From assembly GCA_015178975.1 (NCBI GenBank), contig WHVD01000127.1, positions 181,245-245,244 on the forward strand: DNA of 64,000 nucleotides, read 5' to 3'. The translations under genes were made by a program, and so were the position numbers. Of the stretch, positions 21,986 through 31,930 are shown piece after piece; position 1 is the first letter of the stretch, and each line of letters begins with the position of its first letter. The notes under the pieces were generated by a model. That model saw only the letters and a list, made by a program, of their open reading frames with translations, was not told the origin of the DNA and searched no databases. The DNA is from Hysterangium stoloniferum. Taxonomy: Eukaryota; Basidiomycota; Agaricomycetes; Hysterangiales; Hysterangiaceae.

Positions 21986-22196
21986 TATTGGCAATATAAT
22001 ATAATATATTAGTAAATGTTCCCGACAACTTCATCACATTCCAGTGTAACGAGTCAGCAGCTCACTAATGCTATGTTGTGGGGCCGGCAACTCGATATCC
22101 TGTATCCGGAAATATTAGTAATTAGTTAATATTTATTTAGTATAAAAGACGCGATAACATCTCGAATAAATAATATATTATCATCTTTTGACTACA
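21986..22196 (+). mobile_element. Copia-type solo LTR nested in LTR2
   Basis: 211 bp, TATTGGCAATATAATATAAT at the left and TTTTGACTACA at the right, flanked by an exact CTCAA duplication (21981-21985, 22197-22201). LTR1 of the host element lacks this insert, which confirms it. The small size and the TRTTGG...CA ends suggest a Copia-type LTR. Confidence 0.75.
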
Positions 22197-22246
22197 CTCA
22201 ATGGCTTGCAACATATGTACATACATGAATAAATCCCAACAAAAGC

Positions 22247-23400
22247 TGACCATACTGTGCAACAAGGAGTGCTTTGACCTGTGGATGTGCCCTTCAGGCC
22301 CTTTGAAGTTGTTTTGATGGATCTAATAACTGGACTGTCCCCTTCTGGAGAAAGATCTTGTTCAGCTATCTTTGTAGTGGTAGATAAGCTAACATGTTTC
22401 ATCATCTGCAAGCCTACTTCAACAGATTTATCAGCAGAAGGATTCACATGAATTTTCATGAACAAAGTAGCCACCCCCTTTGGACTACCTTCAAGAATAA
22501 TTTGCAATCAAGACAAGAGATGGACATGTAGATTTTGGAGGGAAGTCTGTGAAGTGTATGGAAGCACCCTTGCTGTATTGTCTCCAAAAATGGACAGCCA
22601 GACTGAGAATACAAATGCCATTATTGAACAAATGTTAAGAGTCTATTACACCTCCTTGAAGGAAGAAAGTTTTAAATGGATTCAAGTAGTGGCCCACAAT
22701 TACAACTCAACTATACACAGCTCAATGAATTGTGCACCAGCCTTCTTGTTGATGGGATACCTACTGAGAGGAATGTCTCAGTATTTAGGGGGAGATGATT
22801 CAGTAGTCTCTAGGGAATTTTCTGACAGCCCAATGGCCAACCAGTGGATCTTGGAGTTGGAGAACCATTGGCAGATGGCAATCACATGAGCACAGGAAAC
22901 CCAAGCTCATAGCTACAATAAAAAATGAAGACTTGTGGAGGAGATCATGGAAGGGGACTATGTATGTCCTGATCAACCCCCATTCCCTTGAGCTTATAGA
23001 AGCCAAAGGAAGTGGGTGGAAGTTCATCCAAAGGTGAATTGGACCATTTGAAGTCTTGGAGAGGATCAATTCCCAAGTCTTTCGACTTAGAATTCCTCCT
23101 GAATATCAAATACACCCAGTCATCAACTGAGATCATCTCAAGAAGCACCACTTCTCTTCAAAGGAATTAAGACAGAGGGCCCAACTTGAAAACCCAAGGG
23201 AATTGAACCACAAGGATGAGGAGTATGAAGTTGAGGCCATAATAGGACACAAGAAGCACCAAAATTGATTGCTCTTTCAAGTTCAATGGAAAGGGTATGG
23301 GCCAGAAGAAGATACTTGGCTAAATAGCAATAACCTTAGAAATGCTCCCACACTTCTCAGAGCTTACAAGGCCATTTATGGGATTTGACGAGCTATATGC
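22247..23400 (+). pseudogene. Ty3/gypsy chromovirus integrase core and chromodomain, decayed
   Basis: Resumes after the insertion. PFEVVLMDLITGL and FVVVDKLT contain the first catalytic Asp region. MNKVATPFGLPSRIICNQDK and FWREVCEVYG (22458 on) cover the second Asp. SPKMDSQTENTNAIIEQML covers the third acidic residue (Glu). It ends in a chromodomain (VQWKGYGPEEDTWL near 23285, SNNLRNAP). The longest intact frame is 143 codons (22458-22889); stops lie on both sides. The chromodomain places it in the chromovirus clade, which targets heterochromatin. Confidence 0.88.
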
Positions 23401-24191
23401 TACCCTTTCCACAATGGGGAAATGATCCTAATTATTCTATTCTATCTAAAACTTATAATTGACCTCTCCCCTCCCCCCCCTCAACCTCTTCACATCAACA
23501 GCCGAGTGGAGTGGGACTGGCACCAGGTGCAGTTGAAGCTGCTGCTGCTGCCCCAATAGCAACAATTTCTTTAACCCTTTCAATTTTAATCACTTTAAAA
23601 TAAACTTCTCTGAGCTGGATCATGTGCCCTGATAAATAATTATAATTGTTGATACAGAGTGAAGTTGTGGGGTGGCCCCACAGGTTCACCCCTCGTCATA
23701 TTTTGATGAGTGAGTGCTTAGTAGTTCATATATATACCACAATCTACAAACCCTAAACGCTGTGAGTATCGGGATTCCACTCTACGTTCCGATCCAGCAT
23801 GCATCAGGTTGTATGGCTAAATGTTTCTAGTTTGTTTCATAGGATGGATATTATATTATAAAGTAAAGGGACATTTATAGATACATATGCTTGAGGGGAA
23901 ACTAGAGGTGGTAGAAAGTCCTAAACTTAAAGGGATTGGTGCCGTCCTTAACACATGGTCGGAACATTGGAAAATAAAATAAATCTACCAAAAAACTGGC
24001 TGGAACATTCCAGAGCCCTAGTGAGCATAGCTGCCTATCAGTGCTCTGGGCAAAAATGGGGTCGATGAGTTTCCACACTGCACATATGCTCCGCCCAAAA
24101 AAAGAAATACTGGTGATATACCGTTACATAAAGTTGCACAATTTTATACAATCGAAGAATTCTTTCTAATTATCCCCACATATCATACACC
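23401..24191. other. Region with a captured Med25 fragment, otherwise no gene
   Basis: Immediately 3' of the chromovirus chromodomain. Apart from the fragment at 23505-23575, nothing is recognised. Confidence 0.55.
23505..23575 (-). pseudogene. Fragment duplicated from the neighbouring Med25 gene
   Basis: The minus strand reads ERVKEIVAIGAAAAASTAPG, nearly the same as VERVKQIVAIRAAAAASTAP of the Med25 gene (25840-25900). DNA similarity covers about 70-95 bp (GCACCAGGTGCAGTTGAAGCTG against GCGCCAGGTGCAGTCGAAGCTG, with flanking matches). It sits 2.3 kb downstream of its source, right after chromovirus sequence. Confidence 0.8.
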
Positions 24192-27100
24192 CTACTGTCC
24201 TCCATCTTGTCGAGGCCTATTGAACTGCAACAATTGTGCCATCTGCGCGGCCGTGAGACCTGACGGTTGACGATGCTGAACTTGCTGCAATTGCGCCGCC
24301 TGTGGGGAAAGATTAGCTCCTGTCACACCATGAATCGTATTCACTCACTTGTTGCTGCTGTTGAAGTTGTTGTTGAGGCTGATGTGACTGTTGCTGCTGT
24401 TGCTGTGATATAGCTGCGCCCTGTAAGAACTGTGACATATTAAACTGCGTTCCAGCTCCAGGGTTCTGTGCGAATCCTTTCTGCTGCGCTAGAGCTGCTG
24501 CCTGTTGCTGCTGTTGCTGCTGATACAGCGCTATCACGTGTGCGCGTTGTTGTTGTTGTTGTTGTTGTTGGATGTACGCTTGTGTCTGTGGTGTCATGTT
24601 TGGGGCTTGAAGCATGGCGTTGAGGTCTTGTGGCGCACTGGAGTTGACTTGGGGCATTTCGCGGGGGACTTGTGGAGGCATTAATGGTTGTTGATTGGGT
24701 TGCTGCTGCTGCTGTGATTGCTGCGGCATCTGGCTGATTACCGCGGGCGGCAAAGGCGTTTTACCGAAAATAACAGCAACGAAGATATCGCTGTGCTGCA
24801 CTTGCATAGGAAATGTTAGGAGTCCAGTTCCAACAGGCCCGCCAACGATCTCAAATTGTGAGAATGCAAGCTAAAAACTCCGATCAGCCATCCTACACGA
24901 GAGAGGAAAAAAGGTAAAAAAATCTCATCTCACCATCATTCGAGACTGAATGAGTTGCTTCATATGGCGAACTAAGTGCGCGTTTTGAATACTCGCCTCG
25001 ACCTTACCCATAATAGGTGCCGCAGCTATGAGCGCCATAGCCGGCTTCAAGTCCTTTATCCATGATTGGATCATTGACCCGTTAAATCCACATTGTGCGG
25101 GCCGTAGCAGCAGCTTTGGAGGCCATGTTTCAGGATGCCTGGATAGCGATCAATATTTAAGATATAAAAAAAGCGGAAAAGAGATGAAATTACTGACAAG
25201 GTCGTATCTTGAGCATACAATGACACGTGTAACTGCACTTCCTTTCTCGCGCTGGCCGCTGCATTTAAAGGCCATACAAGGTAGCCTGTCCACAGACGTC
25301 GATGATTGCCCATGGTTGGCTTATCAGCCATGATTTCCGCAATCGGCATCTTTGTCGCAGACACTGTTGAGTTATTCGGTGGGGGGACGCCTGAAGTGGG
25401 TGATGCTTGAGTTGGATTGGTAAACTGTGGAGGTGGCTGCTGCTGCTGGGGTTGCTGCTGCTGGGGTTGCTGCTGCTGGGGCTGGGGCTGCTGCTGGGGC
25501 TGCTGCTGCTGGGATGGTTGCGGTTGTTGCTGCTGCTGCTGTGGCTGTTGTCCGGTCTGAGGCACAGCAGCCAACATAGGCGGACGCATACGTTCCGCAA
25601 CCATCTTCTGCGTTTGCAGATCCATGCTTTGCCTAGCGGGAGCAGGAACATTCTGGAAGGGATTCTTCGCAGGGTATTGCATATTCGCAGGCGGTTGTGG
25701 TTGAATCGGTGTAGACTGGACAACATTGGGTGGTACCATTTGAACATCTTGCTGGGCTTGACCACCTTGACCTTGCACAAGGTGCGTAGACATAGGCTGT
25801 GGATTCCCACTGGGACCAGGGGCGGGACCAGGACCGGCGCCAGGTGCAGTCGAAGCTGCTGCAGCAGCCCTAATAGCGACAATTTGTTTAACCCTTTCCA
25901 CAACACTGTGGCGGGCTAAAACGCGACGATGAAACTCTTGTTGCATTGTGTCTATTTCGGCCTGTGGTTTTCCTGAATCGCGTGCAGCTGTGATGGCGGC
26001 TGCTCTGCTGCGGCACTCAGCCTCCATTTGTATAATGACTGCCTTAACCTTTTCAAGATCAACGTTGTCGGGAATAGTAACCTTGGGAAGCATGTTTAGC
26101 GAAATAGATTTTGGTTGGGGTCTTGACTGTTGCTGTAATTGCGGTTGCGGTTGCGATTGAGGTTGCGGCTGTAATGGCGGTTGAGGTTGCGATTGCGAGG
26201 GTGGTAGTGGCTGCGCCTGAATTTGAGGTTGAGGTTGTGATTGAAGTTGAGGTTGCGGTTGCGGTTGCGGTTGCAGTTGAGGTTGAGGTTGAGGTTGAGG
26301 TTGAGGCTGAGGCTGAGATTGAGATTGAGGCTGAGACTGAGGTTGAGGTTGAGGTTGAAGTTGAGGTTGAAGTTGAGGCTGAGGCTGAAGTTGAGCTTGA
26401 GCTTGAGCTTGAGGTTGAAGTTGAGGTTGAAGTTGAGGTTGAAGTTGGGGTTGAAGTTGAGGTTGAGGTTGAGGTTGAGGTTGAGGTTGAGGTTGAGGTT
26501 GAGATTGAGATTGAGGTTGAGATTGAGATTGAGGTTGAGATTGAGGTTGAAGTTGAGGTTGAAGTTGAGGTTGAGGTTGAGATTGAAGTTGAGGCTGAGG
26601 CTGAGGGCCGGGCATAGATTGAGGACGAGCCTCAACAGGTATTGGCAACGGACGAGGGGGAGAAGATTGCATGGCAGGAGGAGGCTGAGAAGGAACTGCG
26701 GTTGGTTGTTGCACGGCCGTTCCTTCTTGTGAGACTTGTCGCTTTGCTGGAGGATGTTCCACGGCTTCAGGAGCGGCTCGTTTTTGTGGAACTGAAACGA
26801 AACATTAGCGATTTATAATAATGTTTTCACTTATTCAACTAACCCATTTTTTCCTTTGGCGAAGGCATTTTGGGGGGCAGCCCAGAAAATAATAACCTAT
26901 GGCCTGGCTTAGCCAGCGGAAGCCAGTGAGCGTCTGCATTGCGAATGACCTTCATATGTTGTTAGTGCAGATAATGCTGTGGAGGAGTATGCGTTCTTAC
27001 TAGTTTCGATAACTCTTGCAGTTCTGGTATTGGACGCATAAGAATCATATTATGTCGGATTTTCCTCTATGATAACAAATATTAAAAACTATAAACTTGT

Positions 27101-27795
27101 TTTACAATTGAACAGACCTTATGTAGTTCTGCCGGCAAAGAGTTCCAATTCACATTATCTAACGCAGAGTCATCATTCCAAACCGGCCGGGTAGCTTTAT
27201 CTGGCGGTACAGTTGCAATATGAATCAAGTAAAACACCGGTTCATACGGAGGAAGCTCAGTATTCATTTCATTCTGAGATGGAGGAGGTAAAGGTCTGGT
27301 ACCCGCCACCGCGTCGAACATCTACGCAAAACCCCTCAGTACGACAACACATTGCTATTAATAACACAACGAAACTGACCTCAAGGGCGGCAACATACCC
27401 CTCTAAGACAGCCATTCCTCGTCGTCCGCCCGACGCTGCACGACCCAGTCCCAGACTCGCCGGCTCTTCCTTGAACTCCTTCATGATGGTCCCCAGCAAT
27501 GGAAAAAACCTCTTTGCGAGGATGGGATTGGAATGAATCTGACAATCTGAGTATGTTATGAATCCAACTCTCATCTAAACGCGCTGCTCAGCACAATCAA
27601 ATCTACTAGTGCAATGAAATACCTTACTGTGTCTTGTACACTCTGGCCCTTTATGCCTGTCGCTATCCGCTGGAATAGCGGTAAGATATAGTCGAGCAGT
27701 ATTACACTCCATTCGTGCAGGAGTGTCGTAGATGAATCCACTAGACAAAGGACGAGAGGCGGGTCTGTATTCGTCGGGGTCGCGTTAGACATCAT
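24192..27795 (-). CDS. MED25: Mediator complex subunit 25 (VWA and ACID-like domains)
   Basis: Multi-exon minus-strand gene. Mediator links transcription activators to RNA polymerase II; Med25 is an activator-binding subunit. The N-terminal VWA domain is visible: LVLCLVDSSTTLLHEWSVIL (27720-27660), MRVGFITYSDCQIHSNPILA (27570 on), GRRGMAVLEGYVAALE and VFYLIHIATVPPD. After RHNMILMRPIPELQELSKL and a KR-rich segment comes a Pro/Gln repeat region (about 26620-26110) and a helical block (DLEKVKAVIIQMEAECRSR). The ACID/PTOV-like domain follows: RLWTGYLVWPLN, then VSLYAQD. An intron leads to HPETWPPKLLLRPAQ, MKQLIQSRMM, LAFSQFEIVGGPVGTGLLTF and DIFVAVIFGKTPLPP. The C-terminus is Gln-rich and ends at 24192. 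Start ATG at 27795 (MMSNATPTN). Intron ends are GT-AG; I saw no disabling lesion. Family call is good; exact exon ends are by eye. Confidence 0.75.
26210..26612. repeat. GAGGTT-type hexanucleotide array coding Pro-Gln repeats in Med25
   Basis: About 400 bp of GGTTGA/GGCTGA hexamers. On the minus strand these encode alternating Gln and Pro with occasional Leu or Ser. The plus strand is also open in several frames purely because of the hexamer; those frames are not genes. Confidence 0.92.
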
Positions 27796-28032
27796 CGGCA
27801 AAGTGGCTGATATTACGCGCCTCAAGCTTATACATCCGCATTTGGAACGTGTCCCGGGGCTTTGATTTGGGCAGTCTATCCCGGCTCCTTGGGCTGCGAA
27901 TTGAATGAGTCCTAGTATAGATATTGACTGCACTTATCATCCTGTATACATTGAAGTAATAGCACATTGTTTTCAGCTACATTAACACCTAGTGCCAACC
28001 CCCACATCCCATCTGTGCACTCCTCAAACTCT
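27796..28032. promoter_or_regulatory. Divergent intergenic region between Med25 and ADAL
   Basis: 237 bp separate the two start codons on opposite strands, so both promoters must lie here or overlap. No clear TATA or other motif was identified. Confidence 0.4.
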
Positions 28033-29338
28033 ATGGAATCCAATGACCCAATCACCAAAGCCCTCAACTCCCTTTCCCGCACCCAACTCAATTTCCTCCA
28101 AAACCTCCCCAAAGCCGAACTCCACGCGCATCTGAACGGCTCAATCCCCCTCCCGGTCCTCCAATCCCTCGCACGAGAACGAGAACGAGAACATGGCACA
28201 CACGCCGACGGCCTCTCAGAAATCGTCCGCAAGGGCCTCACAATACTCAACGAAGGCGTACATCTCAACGTCATCGACGATTTTTTCTCGCTCTTTCCGG
28301 CCATTTACGCGTTGACTTCTGGGCCGGAGGCGTTGGCTTTCGTCACGCGTGCTGTGCTGAAGCATTTTCTTGAGCCTGCGGTCGATGAGGAGGGGCTACC
28401 TGTGCCTGCGCAATGCCAGTACTTGGAACTGAGGAGCACACCCCGTGCGACGGAGAAAATGTCGCGCAGGGTGTATCTAGATACGGTACTGGATGAGGTG
28501 GAAAAGTACCCTGCTGATACGGCGGCTTTAATTGTTAGTGTGGACCGGCGTATGAAGAAGGAGGACATTCAGGAGTGTGTGGATCTTGCTGGGGCTTTGA
28601 AGGAGAGCAGGAGGAGAGTCGTTGGCGTCGATCTGTGCGGTGATCCGTTGGTGAGCGTGTTTCAATAAAAGGAGTTTCTCTGCTTATTCTACTCGAAAAG
28701 GCTGGAGATATGAATGACTTCCGTCCTTTCTTCGTGCAAGCGAAGGAAGCTGGACTCAAGACTACTCTACATATCGCCGAGGTCAGTTATTCTCTATAGG
28801 GTCCGCCTCCATATGTCGTCTGAATTGTCACCATACAAGACCGTAGACAACACCGAAACTGATACGCTCACCTTATTATCCTTCGGTCCATCACGACTTG
28901 GACACGCAACATTCCTCTCGCCTGTAGCCCGTGAGATCGTGTTGCGGGATCGTATACCCATTGAGATATGCCTTACCTCAAATCTTCTGTGCGTTTGTGC
29001 CTATTAACTAAAGCTATTTTTCTCCGTGTCCAGCGTTGGTCTTATACTTCCTCCTCATAGCTGTAAAACAGTCAAGACAATCGATGCACATCACATTCGA
29101 TGGTTGTTAGAACACGATCATCCCATATCCATTTGTGTGCGTTGCCAAGTGCATACATTATCCCACATCAACCCTGCTTATTTCTGTTAACTACCTTCAG
29201 ACCGATGATATCCTGCCATTCCGGAATTCCCTAGTCGGAGAATACGCACTACTTATGGCCCAGGCACCTTATGGACTCGGGCTAACAGAAAGCGAAATAA
29301 AAAGGATCGCAAAGATGGGATTCGAGTCGAAATTTTAA
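28033..29338 (+). CDS. Adenosine deaminase-like protein (N6-methyl-AMP deaminase, ADAL)
   Basis: Five exons. Exon 1 (28033 to about 28648) starts MESNDPITKALNSLSRTQL and has KAELHAHLNGSIP, the first metal-binding His pair of the adenosine deaminase fold, then QYLELRSTPRA and VGVDLCGDPL. Exon 2 gives AGDMNDFRPFFVQAKEAGLK and TTLHIAE (third His). Exon 3 gives RLGHATFLSP (catalytic His region) and PIEICLTSN. Exon 4 gives LCKTVKTIDAHHIRWLLEHD. Exon 5 gives TDDILPFRNSLVGEYALL, the acidic metal ligand pair, and ends at 29338. About 355 residues, matching the ADAL family. The family removes N6-methyl groups from AMP-type nucleotides in the cytosol. A more upstream ATG (27967) exists but adds no conserved sequence. 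No lesion seen. Confidence 0.85.
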
Positions 29339-29482
29339 CTTATATTCCAGTGGATGAGACTGACGGATGCTGTCCCTGAGTGAAAAGTGATCCCTAACAC
29401 CACCACCACCAGTAGTCCATGTAGCATTTTGTACTCTGAAGATAAAAGTCCACCTGTTTGAATTTCATGTTTACTATCCCCA

Positions 29483-31142
29483 TTAATACACAGGAAAATT
29501 CTGATCAACATCCCGACTCCAACTACGTAGTCCACCTATCAAGTCGTATATCATCCGTCCCTCAGGTAAAACACTTCGCAAAGCATCCGCTGCGATCTGT
29601 GAGTCGTTCCCTAGGCGGCATACAATGAATGTTGAAGAGGAAGGTATGGTAGGTAGATGCGACAACGGGTCTGCGACGAGTTCGGAGAGAGGAACGTCTG
29701 GTATTTGGGTAGAGTTTTAGAGGTCTATTATGAGTAACTACGGAGAAGGAAAAGACGCGTACTGATTGATGAAGGAAGATGACAAATTCCAAATTCAGTG
29801 TGAGATCGTACGTCGATAATGTACGCCTTTCCGGAATCCACTGCATCCTTCATTTCCTACAAAAACATCAGATATGGTCAGCACCTAAAGAGTGCCGCAA
29901 ATTCACAGCCCACCTTTCCCCTCACACGGTACCCAACCTTGCCCTCCTCCAATCCCATCTTCTCATAATCCGGTACCGTGCCTCCACAAAAAGCGACATA
30001 GTCCGTCTTCTCAATAGTCCCGACCCTGCTGCCCTCTTCACCGCATGCTGGACATGTTAGTCGTTTCTTGCGGAGCTTTGCGCTACGAAAAGGCGGGGTA
30101 GATAAGGCTGAGAATATGAGGAGGGAGGGATGGCCGTCTGTGGATGGAGGGGAAGTGGTAAGCGATTATCGAGCACTGTTGGTAGCTGAGAGAGAGACAT
30201 GGATCAAACACAACGCACCATGCAACCCGGCAATAAGCTTAATACACTCCAACGCCTGCAAACCCCCAATCGTCCCCGTCACAACGCCCAACACACCCGT
30301 CTCCTCACAACTCCCCACCGTCTCCGGCGCAGGAGGCTTTGGATACAAACACCTGTAACACGGTCCGTCTGAACCGAGGTTATAGATACAGAGTTGCCCA
30401 TCGTACTTCATCGCTGCGCCGCTTATGAGGGGCTTTTGGAGCGCAACGGCTATGTCAGAGAGGAGGTACCGTGTTGGGGCGTTGTCGGTGCAGTCAAGGA
30501 TTATATCGTAGCGCGAAAGGATTGTGCGCGCGTTTTGCGGGGTGAGCGGGGTAGGATGAGGAATTATTGTCACGGCCGAGTTAATTCTGGACGGAGTGTG
30601 AGTAATTGTGGGGGTGAATTTGAGGAAGAAACATACGCTTTCAGCGCAATCTCAGCGGATGCTGCTTTTGACATGCCAACTCTTGCCTCTGTGTGCAGGA
30701 TTTGGCGATGGAGGTTGGAGATATCCACAGTATCATGGTCTACAATTCCAAGTCGTCCTATACATGTAAAACATCTTTTGAGCCTTGAACAACGACAATG
30801 GATGAATAATGGTGACCTACACCCGCTGCAGCGAGATACTGCAGTGCCGGACAACCGAGGCCACCCGCTCCTACGACTACTACTGCGGCCGAGCGAAGCT
30901 TTAATTGACCTGTGCATGGGATGTGGTGAGCGTTTTATGCGAGTGGTCCTCAAGGTCAGTGACTACATACCTGGAAGGCCAAAATTATCAAGTATCATTT
31001 GTCGGCCATAACGTTTGTATTCAGATAATGGTAACAGAGGGACAGCCATCGTATTTGATTCCAAGGTGACTTGCTTGGACGGCGTCACAGCAAGATTACA
31101 GGTATTTGGAAGGCGGGTCAGGTCTCGCTCTCGGGTCAACAT
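29483..31142 (-). CDS. UBA4: UBA4/MOCS3 adenylyltransferase and sulfurtransferase
   Basis: E1-like enzyme that activates the Urm1 C-terminus for tRNA thiolation and urmylation. Minus-strand exons give [20 protein letters not shown] (31030 on), then [20 protein letters not shown] (the ATP-binding GxGGxG loop), [19 protein letters not shown] (about 30740) and [19 protein letters not shown] (30510). Next come [18 protein letters not shown] with the first zinc Cys pair and candidate active Cys region, [17 protein letters not shown], and TCPACGEEG (second zinc Cys pair, near 30060). The C-terminal rhodanese part is seen in [16 protein letters not shown] and [20 protein letters not shown], ending at 29483. 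VCRLGNDS contains the rhodanese active Cys. The start is the ATG at 31142, in frame without a stop to MAVPLLPL at 31049, which is an alternative start. Convergent with ADAL (145 bp apart). Confidence 0.87.
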
Positions 31143-31230
31143 CCATTTCCAAGAACTAAAAATAAAGAAAAGCTTTTATATTTTGTATATGTAAAACTAA
31201 ACGACGGGATCAAATAAAATAAAAAAGAAT

Positions 31231-31302
31231 GCCTTCTAGCCGATTCGAACGACTGACCTCGTCATTACTAGTGACGCGCTCTACCAACTGAGCCAAGAAG
31301 GC
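31231..31302 (-). tRNA. tRNA-Thr (anticodon AGT)
   Basis: The minus strand reads GCCTTCT at the 5' end and AGAAGGC at the 3' end (7-bp acceptor stem). The D arm contains TGGCTCAGTTGG (A box) and the T arm GTTCGAATC (B box). The anticodon stem CGTCA/TGACG encloses the loop CTAGTAA with anticodon AGT (Thr, ACU/ACC via inosine). 72 nt, no intron. The 3' flank has a T6 run, the usual pol III terminator. Confidence 0.95.
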
Positions 31303-31930
31303 TACGACGATTCTATGCTTACATACCAATCTCATAAGAAGAAAATCGGCTAGTCGAAAATAGAAATCTGTGGGAATAGATCAAGCGTTACCTCCATGCA
31401 TCGAGTATTCCCATCGCTTTGATGCATATGCTGAAAATATGCCTAATCGATGTATCCTACCTAACTCGAATAAAAATAAAACATCGGAATAATGCAAGGT
31501 AGACGTTTGGCACATCCTCCATTAGTGAATTCTGCTGAATCTTTAACACCGAAAAAATAATAACTCACGCTCGAAAATATAACAAACAGCTCCAGTAAAA
31601 TCGCATCAATAGGTTGACGTCGTCACCGGAGATCCCGCGATCAGGTGGTGATCATTCACGTCTGGCGATATCTGTTACACTAGGGTTATGGCTCTGTCTA
31701 ATGCATGTAAGTATGTTTTGGAGGTAGATAGTTCAATATTAGTTTAAGACACGGGTTGTCTGACGGTCCAAGCATTCAACGTCTGTCAAAGCCAAGTCAA
31801 CCAAGCGGATTAAAAGGCACCCCGCTTACAGTACGGATATGCTTACTTAATAAAATGTAGTTTCCATACTCCGACTAATTTTTGGCGCACTTCATAACAC
31901 TTGTTCTTTACCACAACAACAACTGCAATC
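31303..31930. other. Intergenic, promoter region of the eIF4B gene
   Basis: No gene or RNA recognised. The last 100 bp is pyrimidine/CA-rich, as in many basidiomycete 5' leaders. Confidence 0.5.

Larger units (their letters stand above)
17978..22241 (+). mobile_element. Non-coding LTR retrotransposon (TRIM/LARD-like) inserted in the chromovirus relic
   Basis: The segment is flanked by an exact 5-bp target duplication AAAGC (17973-17977 and 22242-22246) inside the integrase reading. LTR1 is 17978-18147 (TGTAAAACATATG...AATCCCAACA, 170 bp). LTR2 is 21832-22241, the same sequence interrupted by a 211-bp solo LTR. The internal region has no gag or pol. It contains degenerate repeats (18160-18340), a partial extra LTR copy (18402-18500), and Tc1-like element 3 with its own nested insertions. 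The small LTR and lack of genes suggest a TRIM-like element. Confidence 0.82.

Noticed and set aside
26096..26732. Long plus- and minus-strand frames of Leu-Asn, Val-Glu or Leu-Arg repeats
   Set aside because: Shadows of the GAGGTT hexamer array. Only the minus frame giving Pro-Gln is continuous with the Med25 domains.
27967..28032. An upstream ATG for the ADAL gene
   Set aside because: It adds residues not conserved in the family; MESNDPITKAL is the better start, although the longer form cannot be excluded.
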